Shown: positions 23,538-34,100, counted from the stretch's first letter. The stretch: DNA of 64,000 nt from Blastomonas fulva (GCF_003431825.1 NZ_CP020083.1:2270501-2334500); one strand, 5' to 3'. Notes: a model not told the origin generated them from the letters alone. A program made the numbers and translations.

Positions 23538-24970
23538 GGGGCGCTGCACTGATCGCGATCGCGTTGCTTTCGGGCTGTTCGATGGCGCCCAAATATGTCC
23601 AGCCAGAGCTGCCGGTGCCGCAATCCTGGCCGGTGGGCGATGCCTATCTGGCGCAGAGCGAGGCGTCTCTGCCGGTATTGTCCTATCGCGATGTGTTCGT
23701 CGATCCCCGGCTGGCGCAAGTGATCGATCAGGCGCTGGCCAACAACCGCAACTTGCGCATCGCAGCCGCCAATATCGAGGCCGCGCGCGCGCAGTTCCGA
23801 ATCCAGCGGGCCTCTCAGCTTCCGCAGATCGGGGTGGCGGCGGGTCGCACGCAGTTCGACAACGGCACCGCCAACCAGAACCGCAACCAGGATGTCGACA
23901 TCGGCAACAGCCCGACCGCGAGTCGCTCGACCGCAGGGGTGCGTTATACCGCCGATGTCAGCACCACCGCATTCGAGCTGGACCTGTTCGGGCGGCTGCA
24001 ATCGCTGTCCGATGCCGCGCTCAACCGCTATTTCGGCACCGAGGCGGCGGCGCGCGCCACGCGGCTGACGCTGATCGGCGATATCGCCGATGCCTGGCTG
24101 ACCTATGCCACCGACCGCTCTTTGCTCAAGCTGGCCGAGGACACCGCCGCGAACGCGCGCGAGCGTGTGAAGCTGACCCGGCTGCGGCTCGATGGCGGCA
24201 TCGCGCCGCGCACCGATCTGCGCCAGGCCGAGCAGATCCTCGCGACCGCCGAGGCCGATATCGCCGCACAGACCACCGCGCTGGCGCAGGATGTCAACGC
24301 CTTGCAGCTGCTGGTGGGGGCCCCGGTCGACGAGGCGCTGCTGCCGCGATCGCTCGCCGATGCGGGCGAGGCGGTGAAGACTTTGCCCGCCGGGCTCGAT
24401 TCCACCATCCTGCTGCGCCGCCCCGATGTGATGCAGGCGGAGTATGAGCTGCGCGCCGCCAATGCCGAGATCGGCGCGGCGCGCGCAGCGCTCTTCCCGC
24501 GGATCACGCTGACGGGGCTTGCAGGGCTTGCCAGCAACGCGTTGTCGACGCTGTTCACCGGCGCGGCGTTCAATTATTCGGCAGGCGCCAATGTGCGCTA
24601 TTCGCTGTTTGCCGGCGGCGCCGCGCAGGCCGGCGTGGCGCAGACGCAGGCGCAGCGCGATGCGGCGGTGGCAGGCTATGAAGGCGCGATCCAGGCGGCA
24701 TTCCGCGATGTCGCCGATGCTCTGGCGCGCCGCGGCACGATCACCGAACAGCTCCGCGCCACCCGCGCCTTTGTCGAGGCGGCGGAGGACAACTACCGGC
24801 TGACCGACATGCGCTATCGCGGCGGGCTGGACTCGTTCCTCACCAGCCTCGATGCGCAACGCTCGCTCTACACCGCAGAGCGCACGCTGCTGACGACGCG
24901 GCTGGTGGAAGCGAGCAACCGGGTGACGCTGTACCGCGCGCTGGGCGGCGAGGCGATTACAGCGCCGTAA
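23534..24970 (+). CDS. RND efflux outer-membrane channel lipoprotein (NodT/OprM family)
   Basis: A 478-residue TolC-like outer-membrane factor. The lipobox is ALLSGCSMAPKY, followed by a typical WPVGDAYLAQSEA region, then two outer-membrane efflux repeats: NRNLRIAAANIEAARAQFRIQRA with TAFELDLFGRL, and RPDVMQAEYELRAANAEIGAARAALFP with AFRDVADALA. It forms the exit duct for the RND permease. ATG 23534 overlaps the permease stop by ATGA, so the three genes form one operon (adaptor, permease, channel). No repressor gene is adjacent. Confidence 0.95.
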   Translation: MRGAALIAIALLSGCSMAPKYVQPELPVPQSWPVGDAYLAQSEASLPVLSYRDVFVDPRLAQVIDQALANNRNLRIAAANIEAARAQFRIQRASQLPQIGVAAGRTQFDNGTANQNRNQDVDIGNSPTASRSTAGVRYTADVSTTAFELDLFGRLQSLSDAALNRYFGTEAAARATRLTLIGDIADAWLTYATDRSLLKLAEDTAANARERVKLTRLRLDGGIAPRTDLRQAEQILATAEADIAAQTTALAQDVNALQLLVGAPVDEALLPRSLADAGEAVKTLPAGLDSTILLRRPDVMQAEYELRAANAEIGAARAALFPRITLTGLAGLASNALSTLFTGAAFNYSAGANVRYSLFAGGAAQAGVAQTQAQRDAAVAGYEGAIQAAFRDVADALARRGTITEQLRATRAFVEAAEDNYRLTDMRYRGGLDSFLTSLDAQRSLYTAERTLLTTRLVEASNRVTLYRALGGEAITAP

Positions 24971-25085
24971 GGTGGCGCCAGGCGGAAGCCGAGTTGCAGC
25001 GCGTCAGCAAAGCAAACGCCCAGTCGATCGTCACGCCCGCGCACGCGGGGGGCCCGCTCATCTTCCGCAGTCGCGCAAAAGCGGG

Positions 25086-25105
25086 ATTCCCGCGTTCGCG
25101 GGAAT
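25086..25105. repeat. REP-like hairpin
   Basis: ATTCCCGCG and CGCGGGAAT form a perfect near-palindrome between the efflux operon and the helicase gene, whose 3' ends face each other. The GGGATTCCCGCG...CGCGGGAATGACGA context is like dispersed intergenic repeats of sphingomonads, and it could serve as a bidirectional transcription stop. Confidence 0.5.
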
Positions 25106-25197
25106 GACGAGGCTATGAAAACGCTGGGAATGGCCGCCTGCCTCCCCTCGCTGAGAGCGCGAAGGGCAAGGCAGGCGAATTCTATTCCAGGATAGGC

Positions 25198-27285
25198 TCA
25201 GCCCTTGGGGCGCTTGCCGGGGCCACCTGCGCGCGGCTTGGCATCAAAGCGGGGCTTGCCTTCGGGACGTGGACGGCTGTCGCCGCGCGGGGCGAAGGGC
25301 TTGCCGCCGCCGGGGCCACCCGAACGCGGGCCATCGCTGCGCGGACCATCGCTGCGCGGTCCGCGCGGCTTGTCGGCGAAGGATGCCCGGTCGGCATTGG
25401 TCTTCTTGTCGCCATAGGGCTTTTTGTCACCAAACGACTTGTTGTCGCCGAAGGGCTTCTTGTCGCCAAACGCGCGCGGCTCGCCATAGGGCTTGCGGTC
25501 GCCTGCAGGCTTGCGATCGCCGAACGGCTTCTTGTCGCCGAACGGCTTTTTCTCGCCGAATGCCTTGGCTTCATAGCGAGGCTTGAGCGGGCCGGAATTG
25601 CCCTTGCCCTTGTAGCCCGATCCCGAACCGTTGCGGCCTTCGGGGCGGCGCGGCGGGCCCGAGCGGCTGTGGCCCTGCGGGGGACCATCGGCACGCGCGA
25701 TCACCAGGCTGCCCTCGTCGCTGTCCTCGCCGCCTGCGGTACGCTCTACAGCTTCGGCAAAGCGATCGGCAACGGCACGGGGAACCTCGAAATGGCTCTG
25801 CTCGTCACCAAGGCGGATCGCACCGATCTCGCTGCGGGTGATGTGGCCGCGACGGCACAGCAAAGGCAGCAGCCAGCGCGGGTCAGCGTTCTGGCGGCGT
25901 CCGATGTTCATCGTGAACCATACCGTGTCCTCGAACCCGGCGCGCGGGCCAGTTTCGCGCGGGGGCGGCGATGAATCGGCGTCGAGCAGTTCCTCGGGCA
26001 ATGGCATCTGCGCGCGGTGCGCCTGCACCAGCATGATCGCGATGTCTTCTGCGGTGCGTTCGCCCAGCAGCTTCTCGGCCAGCATGCGGTCGGCCTCGTC
26101 AGCCTCGACCGGCGCGCGCAATTTGTCGAGCAGGCGGTCATGGTCGGCGCGGCGGATGTCCTCGGCCGACGGCGCGTTGATCCACTGCGCGTTGATATTG
26201 GCTCCGCGCAGCATCGATTCGAGGCGGCGGCGGCGCGGATAGGGCACGATCATCAGCGCGGTACCCTTCTTGCCCGCGCGTCCGGTGCGGCCCGAGCGGT
26301 GCTTGAGCGTGTCCATGTCGCGCGGCAGCTCGACATGGATCACAAGCGAAAGGCTGGGCAGATCGATCCCGCGGGCGGCAACGTCGGTGGCGACGCAGAC
26401 GCGCGCGCGGCGATCACGCAGCGCCTGCAACGCGGAGTTGCGCTCGTTCTGGCTGTGCTCGCCGGACAATGCGACCGCGGAAAAGCCGCGCTCGATCAGG
26501 CTGGCATGGAGATGGCGGACATTGTCGCGTGTCGCGCAGAACAGCATCGCTGTTTCCGCCTCGTGCAGGCGCAGCAGGTTGACGACGGCGTTCTCGATAT
26601 CGGCAGGGGCCACGGTAACCGCGAGATATTCGATATCGCCATGGCCGCGGTCTGCGCCCACGGTCGAAATGCGATGCGCATCGCGCTGGTAGCGCTTGGC
26701 AAGCGCGACGATCGGCTGCGGCATGGTTGCCGAAAACAGCATGGTGCGGCGGCCATCGGGGGTCGCGTCGAGGATTTCCTCGAGATCTTCGCGAAAGCCC
26801 ATGTCGAGCATTTCGTCGGCTTCATCGAGCACCGCCACCTTGAGGCCGGAGAGGTCGAGTGCGCCGCGTTCGAGGTGATCGCGCAGGCGACCAGGGGTAC
26901 CGACGACGATCTGTGCGCCCTGCGACAGTGCGCGGCGTTCCTTGGATGCGTCCATGCCGCCCACACAGGTCGCGATGCGCGCACCTGCGGGGCCATAGAG
27001 CCAGATGAACTCGCGGCTGACCTGGAGTGCCAGTTCGCGTGTCGGGGCAACGATCAGCGTCTGCGGGGTGTGGCTGGGGGCCACGCGGCCATCCTCGCCG
27101 ATCAGGTCGCTTGCCATGGCAAGGCCAAAGGCGACGGTCTTGCCCGATCCGGTCTGCGCCGAAACGATCAGGTCGCGGCCATGCGCGTCCGGGGCGATCA
27201 CGGCCTGCTGGACCGGTGTCAGGGTATCATAGCCGTGCGCGTCGAGCGCGTCCGACAGGATGGCGGGAACAGTATCAAATGGCAT
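25198..27285 (-). CDS. DEAD-box RNA helicase with repetitive basic C-terminal tail
   Basis: A 695-residue DEAD-box helicase. Motifs in order are AQTGSGKT (residues about 43-50), PTRELALQ, GTPGRL, VLDEADEMLDMGF, FSATM, then in RecA domain 2 VCVATDVAARGIDLP and HRSGRTGRAG. A DbpA-like RNA-binding region follows (WFTMNIGRRQNADPRWLLPLLCRRG, about 455-525). From about 540 the tail is low-complexity, basic and glycine-rich with repeated FGDKKP/YGDKKP and PRSDG units. It probably unwinds structured RNA in ribosome assembly or mRNA decay, like DeaD/CsdA, but the exact partner is unknown. The start is ATG 27285. Confidence 0.93.
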   Translation of the reverse strand: MPFDTVPAILSDALDAHGYDTLTPVQQAVIAPDAHGRDLIVSAQTGSGKTVAFGLAMASDLIGEDGRVAPSHTPQTLIVAPTRELALQVSREFIWLYGPAGARIATCVGGMDASKERRALSQGAQIVVGTPGRLRDHLERGALDLSGLKVAVLDEADEMLDMGFREDLEEILDATPDGRRTMLFSATMPQPIVALAKRYQRDAHRISTVGADRGHGDIEYLAVTVAPADIENAVVNLLRLHEAETAMLFCATRDNVRHLHASLIERGFSAVALSGEHSQNERNSALQALRDRRARVCVATDVAARGIDLPSLSLVIHVELPRDMDTLKHRSGRTGRAGKKGTALMIVPYPRRRRLESMLRGANINAQWINAPSAEDIRRADHDRLLDKLRAPVEADEADRMLAEKLLGERTAEDIAIMLVQAHRAQMPLPEELLDADSSPPPRETGPRAGFEDTVWFTMNIGRRQNADPRWLLPLLCRRGHITRSEIGAIRLGDEQSHFEVPRAVADRFAEAVERTAGGEDSDEGSLVIARADGPPQGHSRSGPPRRPEGRNGSGSGYKGKGNSGPLKPRYEAKAFGEKKPFGDKKPFGDRKPAGDRKPYGEPRAFGDKKPFGDNKSFGDKKPYGDKKTNADRASFADKPRGPRSDGPRSDGPRSGGPGGGKPFAPRGDSRPRPEGKPRFDAKPRAGGPGKRPKG

Positions 27286-27447
27286 GGCTTATCAATTCGT
27301 CTTGAAGATGCGAAGGCTCCGCATCTTCAGGCGAAACCGCGCGCGATGCACAAAGGGGCGTCGCTGCAAGCGATTGCGCGTAGCCGAAAGTGTGCAGTTG
27401 CACAATGATAATCGGGCCGCCGCACCACAGCCGCGCGGCCAGGACGG

Positions 27448-28230
27448 TTAGACGAGCCCCGGCAAAGGGTTGCGGCCGTTCCTGGTCCAATAGGCATTGG
27501 CATCGTGTTCGTAGATCGGGTCGGTGATTCCGAAATAGTCGCGATAGTCGGTCACCGCCATTCTGCAGCCGGGCAGATGCCAGTCGTCGATGATCACGAT
27601 CCCGCCATCGGAGAGCCGGGGATAGAGATATTCCAGCGATGTCTCGACAGAATCATAGGAATCGGAATCCAGCCGGATCAGCGAGAAGCGCTCAGTGGCG
27701 AGCGTATGCAGCGTATCGGCGAAAAAGCCGGGGACGAACCTGACCCGCTCGTCGAGCATCCCGAAACGCTCGATATTGCGTTTCACCTCGTCGAGCCCCG
27801 CGACCCAGCGATCCGACCATTGGTCGACGGGGTCGTTCTGCGCGCGGGTGTTGAGTGGAATGCCGGCGAACGAGTCTGCTGCAAACACCCTGCGGTCGGC
27901 GATGTGATAGGCGCCGAGCAGCGCGCGCAGCAGTATGATGACTCCGCCGCGCCAGACGCCCGCCTCGATATAGTCGCCGGGGACGCGGGCAGCCTCGATC
28001 GCGACCACCGCCTGTTCGATCAGGTCGAGCTGCCCCTTGCGCAGCAGGGTAGTCGGCTGCACCGACCGGTCGATCTTCCACTCGCTCTGATCCATGTCGT
28101 AATGCGAGACACAGCGGAACTGCTCGAACGAGGCCTCTTGCCCCAGATAGTGATAGTTGGTGATCGATCGCTTGAGCAGATCGACATAGGCGTCGCGATC
28201 GAATTGCACGGGCGGCGCTGCCGTTTGCAT
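27448..28230 (-). CDS. TylF/MycF-family O-methyltransferase
   Basis: A 260-residue class I SAM-dependent methyltransferase of the TylF/MycF/NovP (macrocin O-methyltransferase) family. DYIEAGVWRGGVIILLRALLG is the SAM-binding glycine segment (about 83-103), followed by VFAADSFAGIP, and IRLDSDSYDSVETSLEYLYPRLSDGGIVIIDDWH provides the metal-binding acidic residues (about 190-222). The family methylates sugar hydroxyls of natural products, cell-surface glycans or related molecules; its substrate here is unknown as no glycan cluster is adjacent. It stands alone between the helicase and an exported protein gene. Confidence 0.85.
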   Translation of the reverse strand: MQTAAPPVQFDRDAYVDLLKRSITNYHYLGQEASFEQFRCVSHYDMDQSEWKIDRSVQPTTLLRKGQLDLIEQAVVAIEAARVPGDYIEAGVWRGGVIILLRALLGAYHIADRRVFAADSFAGIPLNTRAQNDPVDQWSDRWVAGLDEVKRNIERFGMLDERVRFVPGFFADTLHTLATERFSLIRLDSDSYDSVETSLEYLYPRLSDGGIVIIDDWHLPGCRMAVTDYRDYFGITDPIYEHDANAYWTRNGRNPLPGLV

Positions 28231-28508
28231 TGTCTCAGGCCTTGTGTGGGTAAGAATGGAATTCGCAGCAGCATCAACGCGTTAGCCTGCTGCATGTTCC
28301 ATGCGCGGTGCAGCACGAATGCGGGTTTTTGGCTCGGTTCGTCGTTTTTTGTGGCGGTGCGGTCGCTGATCGGCATTAGATTGCCGCCGGGCCCCGCCGC
28401 ATCTCCAGAATGCGGGCAAGGCACGAGTCGCATCGCCGGATGTCTGCGCCGACGCGCAGCAGCGGCGACGGCGGTTACCCATGGGAATATTGGAAAGGAT
28501 GGCCTGCA

Positions 28509-28895
28509 ATGAAATCACTGTCTCTCGCTGCCAAAGCCATGATCATGGCAGCGGCGTGCATCGTTCCGGCAAGCGCCATGGCGCAGGAAGTCGGCGACTG
28601 GGTGCTCTCGCCCTGGCGCGGCAGCAGCGTGTTCTATCCTGGCGTGGTCGAATCGCGCAGCGGATCGGTGATCACGGTGCGCTTTGACGATGGCGATGTC
28701 GAGACGCGCCAGGCCGATACGGTGGTGCCGTTCGACTGGCAGGCGGGCAGCCGCATCTCCTGCGCGTGGAGCGATGGCAAATGGTACAAGGCGACGATCC
28801 GGTCGATCGCTGCCGATGGCTACACCATGCAGATCCGCTATGACGACGACGGCACGGTGGAAAACACCAACACCGGGCGCTGCCGCACGCGCTGA
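28509..28895 (+). CDS. Exported tudor-like (DUF4537-type) small protein
   Basis: A 128-residue protein with a clear signal peptide (MKSLSLAAKAMIMAAACIVPASAMAQ, cut after AMA). The mature part has two repeats of a small beta barrel: VGDWVLSPWRGSSVFYPGVVESRSGSVITVRFDDGDVETRQ and a second half AGSRISCAWSDGKWYKATIRSI followed by MQIRYDDDGTVE. Such tudor/agenet-like folds bind peptides or polymers, but in a periplasmic protein the ligand is unknown. The start is ATG 28509, with AAGGA about 12 bases upstream. It converges with the flavoprotein gene. Confidence 0.75.
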   Translation: MKSLSLAAKAMIMAAACIVPASAMAQEVGDWVLSPWRGSSVFYPGVVESRSGSVITVRFDDGDVETRQADTVVPFDWQAGSRISCAWSDGKWYKATIRSIAADGYTMQIRYDDDGTVENTNTGRCRTR

Positions 28896-28914
28896 CCGGT
28901 TCGATGGCCTGGTG

Positions 28915-30102
28915 TCAGATGGCGAGCCCTGCGGCATGGCCGCTGGCCCAGGCCCATTGGAAATTGTACCCGCCCAGCCAGCCGGTGACATCCACGGCCT
29001 CGCCGATCGCATAAAGGCCAGGCACCTTGCGCGCCTCCATGGTCTGCGATGACAGGCCATCGGTGCTGATGCCGCCCGCGGTCACTTCGGCCTTGGCATA
29101 GCCTTCGGTGCCGTTGGGGTGAAAGTCCCAAGCTCCCAAAAGTCGTTCGGCCTGGGCCAGCAACTTGTCGCTCTGATCGGCCAGGCGCTTGTCGCCCGCC
29201 AGCCGTTCGGCGAGCGTCGCAGCGAGGCGGTCGGGCAGGAGGCCACCCAGGGCGCTGCGCAAGGTGGCGCGGGGCTGGCTGCGCTTGGCCGTGGTCAGCC
29301 AGCCTGCGGGCGTATCGGGCAGAAAGTTGACCGCGACCGGCTCGCCATGGCGCCAATAGCTCGAAATCTGCAGGATCGCGGGGCCGGACAGCCCCTTGTG
29401 CGTGAACAGGGCCGCCTCGCGAAACGCCGTCTTGCCTGCGCGCACGATGACTTCGGTGGCAACCCCCGAGAGCGATCGGAACAGTGTCTCTTCACCGCCC
29501 AGCGTCAGCGGCACGAGCGCAGGGCGCGGCTCGACAACCTTGAGACCGAACTGCCGCGCGAGATCATAAGCAAATCCGGTCGCGCCCATCTTGGGAATCG
29601 ATGGCCCGCCGGTGGCGATCACCAACGCCCGCGCGGACGCTGTTTTCGAGCCGTAAGTGACGCGGTAAGTTCCTTCGGCGTGCGCCACGTCGCCGATCGG
29701 CTGGCCCAGCGCGATCTGCACGCCGCCCTTGGCGCACTCGTCGAGCAGCATCGCGACGATCTGCCTGGCCGAGCCATCGCAGAACAGCTGCCCCAGCGTC
29801 TTTTCGTGCCAGCCGATGCCATAAGCATCGACTAATGCGATGAAATCCTGCGCGCTGTAGCGGCCCAAAGCGGACTTGGCGAAGTGCGGGTTCGCGCTGA
29901 TATAGCGATCGGGCTGGGTGTTCACATTGGTGAAATTGCACCGCCCACCGCCCGAGATCAGGATCTTCTTGCCGGGTGCATCGGCGTGATCGATCAGCAG
30001 AACCTTGCGCCCGCGCTGCCCGGCGACCGCTGCGCAGAACAATCCCGCGGCGCCTGCGCCGAGGATGATCGCGTCATAAGGAGTGGGGGCGGGGGAGGGC
30101 AT
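28915..30102 (-). CDS. BaiN/YhiN-family flavoprotein (HI0933-like)
   Basis: A 395-residue FAD protein. It has AIILGAGAAGLFCAAVAGQRGRKVLLID at the N terminus, then the diagnostic GKKILISGGGRCNFTN, LGQLFCDGSARQIVAMLL, VIATGGPSIPKMGATGFAYDLARQFG, and a C-terminal GLYAIGEAVDVTGWLGGYNFQWAWASG. The family is annotated as NAD(P)/FAD-dependent oxidoreductase (aminoacetone or bile-acid type in some members), and its physiological reaction is unclear. It starts at ATG 30102, and the repeat element 30158-30292 lies upstream. Confidence 0.9.
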   Translation of the reverse strand: MPSPAPTPYDAIILGAGAAGLFCAAVAGQRGRKVLLIDHADAPGKKILISGGGRCNFTNVNTQPDRYISANPHFAKSALGRYSAQDFIALVDAYGIGWHEKTLGQLFCDGSARQIVAMLLDECAKGGVQIALGQPIGDVAHAEGTYRVTYGSKTASARALVIATGGPSIPKMGATGFAYDLARQFGLKVVEPRPALVPLTLGGEETLFRSLSGVATEVIVRAGKTAFREAALFTHKGLSGPAILQISSYWRHGEPVAVNFLPDTPAGWLTTAKRSQPRATLRSALGGLLPDRLAATLAERLAGDKRLADQSDKLLAQAERLLGAWDFHPNGTEGYAKAEVTAGGISTDGLSSQTMEARKVPGLYAIGEAVDVTGWLGGYNFQWAWASGHAAGLAI

Positions 30103-30157
30103 GGCGCGGGTCTATGGCGTGAGGGAGCAGTTTAGTCGAGGATTTCCCGGTTCAAGT

Positions 30158-30292
30158 CCTCCCCGAGCTTGTCTCGGGGAGGGGGACCGCGACGCGTAGC
30201 GGCGTGGTGGAGGGGCATGGCGCAACCGTTTGAACATCTGCCCCTCCGTCAGCGCTGCGCGCTGCCACCTCCCCGAGACAAGCTCGGGGAGG
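30158..30292. repeat. MITE/REP-like element with 25-bp inverted ends
   Basis: Positions 30158-30182 and 30268-30292 are perfect reverse complements (25 bp), each itself nearly palindromic around an AGCTTGTCT core. Inner segments GAGGGGC and GCCCCTC also pair, so the whole 135 bases fold into a nested hairpin. It lies between two genes that are both on the minus strand, downstream of radC. Such dispersed non-autonomous elements are frequent in sphingomonad genomes. It encodes nothing. Confidence 0.8.
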
Positions 30293-30299
30293 ATTGTCG

Positions 30300-31037
30300 T
30301 CACATCAATCCCATCGACCGCATGCTCGAATGCCCATCCAGCCCGATGATGATGTGGTCATGCACATCGATCCCCAGCCGTTTGCCCGCCTCGATGATCT
30401 CGCGGGTGATCTGGATGTCCTGCTTGCTGGGCTGCGGGTTGCCGCTGGGGTGATTGTGGACGAGGATCAGCGATGTCGCCCCAAGATCGAGCGCGCGCTT
30501 GATCACCTGGCGGGTGTAGATCGCCGCCTGATCGACCGACCCTTCGGACATGTTGTCATCGCTGATCAGCATGTTCTTGGCGTTGAGGAACAGCACCCGC
30601 ACCCGCTCGCGGGTCAGGTGCGCCATGTCGAGCCTGAGATAGTCGAGCAAGGCCTGCCAGCTCGACAGGATCGGCTGGCGGCGCACGGGTTCGCTGACCA
30701 ATCGCGACGCGGCCACCTGCACGATCTTGAGCGCGGCTGCGCTGGTCTCGCCCATTCCGGGGATCGCGCGCAGCGAATCGCCATCGGCAGTCAGCACGCC
30801 CGCCAGCCCGCCGAAATGGTCGATCAGCTGCTTGGCCAGCTGCTTGGTGTCGCGGCGCGGGATCGCCAGGGCGAGCAGATACTCAATGATTTCATGGTCA
30901 TGCAGCCCGGTTCCGTCACCGTTCAGCAAACGCTGCCTAAGGCGCGAGCGATGCCCTGCGCCGTGATGGCCACCCGCCGCCGCATCGGGCATCTCGGCAT
31001 CGGCCAGCAAAGGCAGCACGGGCGAAGAGGAGGGCAT
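30300..31037 (-). CDS. radC: RadC family JAMM-domain protein
   Basis: A 245-residue protein. It has an N-terminal helix-hairpin-helix region (LHDHEIIEYLLALAIPRRDTKQLAKQLIDHFGGLAGVL, IPGMGETSAAAL, residues 45-105) and a JAMM metalloprotease-like domain with E-H-x-H-x-D type residues: LILVHNHPSGNPQPSKQD (about 190-207) and a DHIIIG segment. RadC was linked to DNA repair, but its direct role is unsettled. The ATG 31037 start leaves an N-terminal extension of about 25 residues before the family begins. The gene ends 7 bases from the inverted-repeat element. Confidence 0.93.
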   Translation of the reverse strand: MPSSSPVLPLLADAEMPDAAAGGHHGAGHRSRLRQRLLNGDGTGLHDHEIIEYLLALAIPRRDTKQLAKQLIDHFGGLAGVLTADGDSLRAIPGMGETSAAALKIVQVAASRLVSEPVRRQPILSSWQALLDYLRLDMAHLTRERVRVLFLNAKNMLISDDNMSEGSVDQAAIYTRQVIKRALDLGATSLILVHNHPSGNPQPSKQDIQITREIIEAGKRLGIDVHDHIIIGLDGHSSMRSMGLM

Positions 31038-31156
31038 GGTTTGAGGTTAATCTTTAGCATGCTGCCGGGCAAACGCTTTGTCCCCGTCGCCTCTGCCGCC
31101 GCGACTTTTCGTGGTCGGCGTTGCAACCACGCGCGTTGCAGCGCATTCAGGGCAGG

Positions 31157-34100
31157 ATGAGCGACGCCGACACCGAAGCCGAAGCGATCCCGCCCGCGCG
31201 CAAGGTGCGGGCGTGGCAGCGCACAGCGTGGCCGTTGAAGATCGCGCTGTATGGCATCGCGTTGCTCGGGCTGGTCGGCCTGATCGCCTGGACCCAGCGC
31301 GAGGACATCGCGCGCAATCTCATCGGTGCCGAACTGGAACGGCAGGGCGTGCCGGCGACCTACGAGATCGAATCGATCGGCGTCGGGCGGCAGGTGGTGC
31401 GCAATCTGGTGCTCGGCGATCCCAGGCGCCCCGATGCGACGATCGAGCGGCTGACGGTCGATATCGGCGGCGGACTGTTCGGCCTGACGGTCGACAGCGC
31501 CGTGGTCGAGGGCCTGCGCGCCTTCGGACGCTGGGAGAACGAGCGCCTCAGCTTCGGCAGCCTCGACCGCTTCCTCTATACCGACAGCACCGAGCCTTTC
31601 AGCCTGTCGCGGCTGGACCTGACGCTGCGTGATGCCCGCGTCAAGATCGACAGCCCGTATGGCGCGCTGGGCATCAAGGCGGATGGCAGCGGCAATCTGC
31701 GCGGCGGGTTCAAGGGCACTCTGGCGGCGGTGGGCAAGCAGCTTGCCTATCGCGGGTGCACGCTCGACCAGCCCAGCCTTTACGGCACGGTCAGCATCTC
31801 CGGGCAGCGGCCCGCATTCCAAGGCCCGCTGCGGTTCGATGCGCTGGCGTGTCAGGCGGGCGGGCTGACGATCGCGCGATCGGCGGTTGCCGTGCGCGCA
31901 AGTGCCAATGTCGCTCTCGACCGGGTCAGCGGGTCGCTGGGCCCGCAAGCGGGCGCGATCCGGGCCGCCGGATTTGCTGCCTCTAACCTGCGCGGCAAAA
32001 TCGATTTCGCCGCAACCGCGCAGCAGATCGATGCCGATGTTGACCTCGCGCTTGCCAAATCTGCCGCTTCGGGGATCGGCTTTGCCGACATGGCCGCAAA
32101 GGGCATTGCCGTTCTGCGGCTGGGCGGAGCCTCACCGGGCTGGTCGTTCGAGGGACGGGCCGAGGGCAGCGCGCTGACGGTCGATCGCGCAAGGCTCGCC
32201 GGGCTCGACGACGCCGTAGCCGCGAGCGCCAATCTGCCGGTCGGGCCATTGGTTGCGCGGATGGCGCAGGCAGCGCGGCGGGCGCTCCCGGGATCCGATC
32301 TGGCGCTCGACCTGCAGGCGCGCGGCGGCGGCGAATCGCTCGCGCTGACGATCCCGCGCCTGTCGCTGACCGGCGCGCGCGGCGACCGGCTGGTCGGCGG
32401 CAACAGCCTCACCCTGCGGCAGGACGGTGATGCGCTACAGGTCGCTGGCAACATCTCCACCGGCGGCGAGGGGCTGCCGCGCGCGCAGCTGCGCATCACC
32501 CCGCGTGGGCAGGGGGCGTACGCACTCAGGGTCAGCATGGAGCAATATTCAGCCGGAGGTGCCTCGCTGGCGCTGCCCGAGCTTTCTGCGCTGTGGAACG
32601 GCCGCGGGCTGGCGACCTTCGGCGGACGGGCATTGCTGTCCGGCCCGATCCCCGGCGGATCGGTGCGCGCGCTGGCGCTGCCGTTGCAGGGTCGATGGAG
32701 CGAGGCGAGCGGGCTGGCGCTTTACGATGGCTGCCAGACGCTGCGCTTCGACCGCCTGCAACTCGCCAATCTGACCGCGGACCGCCAAGCCATCACGATT
32801 TGCCCGCTGCGTGGCCAGCCGATGGTGCGGCAGGGGGCACGGGGCATGCAGCTGGCCGCGCGGCTGGGCGGGGCAACGCGGCTGCAGGCGCGGTTGGGAT
32901 CGTCTCCGATGCAGCTGGCGGTCGGAGCAATGGCGGTCGACTTTCCAGGCTCGGCGATGCTGTCCGATGTCGATCTGCTGATCGGCAACCTCGAATCGGG
33001 CACGCACATCAAGGCGGCCGATCTTAGCGTCGACCTGCGCGGGGCGCTGGGCGGGCGCTATGCCGAGGCCGAGGCGACGATCGGCGCGGTGCCGTTGCTG
33101 CTCACGCGCGGCAGCGGCAGCTGGAGCTTTGTCGATTCGGTGCTCGGCGTGTCGGGCGACGAATGGCTGCTGCGCGACCGGCAGGTGCCTGCGCGCTTCC
33201 AGCCCTTGGTCAGCACCGACATGCAGCTGACGCTCGCGGATGGCCGGATTGCGGTCACCGGAACGCTCGACGAGCCGCAGACCGCGCGCGACGTATTGCG
33301 CGTGGCCATCGCACACGACCTTTCGTCCGTCACCGGGCACGCCGACCTGTTTGTCGACCGGCTGACGTTCGATGATGACCTGCAGCCCGAGATGGTCAGC
33401 AATATCGTGCTCGGCATCATCGCCAACACCCGCGGGACGCTCGCGGGGAGGGGCCGGATCGACTGGTCCGCCAATGGCGTTACCTCCAGCACCGGACGCT
33501 TCCGCACCGATTCGCTGGATTTCGCCGCCGCCTTCGGCCCCGTGCGCGGGCTGTCGGGGGATATCGTGTTCAGCGATCTGCTCGGGATGCAGACCGGGCC
33601 GGGGCAGGTGGTGCGGCTCGCCGAGGTCAATCCGGGCTTTGCGGTCTCGAACGGGACGATTCGCTATCGGCTGCTGCCCGATTTCCGGATGCAGGTGGAA
33701 GGCGGCGAATGGCCGTTTGCAGGGGGGCGCCTGCTGCTTGATCCCGGCGTGATCGATCTGGTGAGCGAGCAGCCGCGGACTTTGGTGTTCCGAGTCGACC
33801 GGGTCGATGCCGCGCAGTTCCTCGCCGGGTTCGATTTCGAGAACATCAACGCCACCGGGCATTTTGCCGGCGTCATCCCGATCGTGTTCGACAAGGATGG
33901 CGGCCATGTCCGCGGTGGCAGGCTGGAGGTGATAGAGGATGGAGGCACGCTCGCTTATGTCGGTGAGCTCACGTATGAAGACCTCGGCACGATGGCAAAC
34001 TTCGCGTTCAACGCCCTGCGATCGCTGCGTTACAAGTATCTGATCGTGGAGATGGACGGAGATCTGGCGGGCGAGGTGGTCACCCGCATCCGCTTTGATG

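Noticed and set aside
24990..25110. Possible CRISPR-like repeats between efflux and helicase genes
   Set aside because: Only one hairpin copy and no regular spacer pattern.
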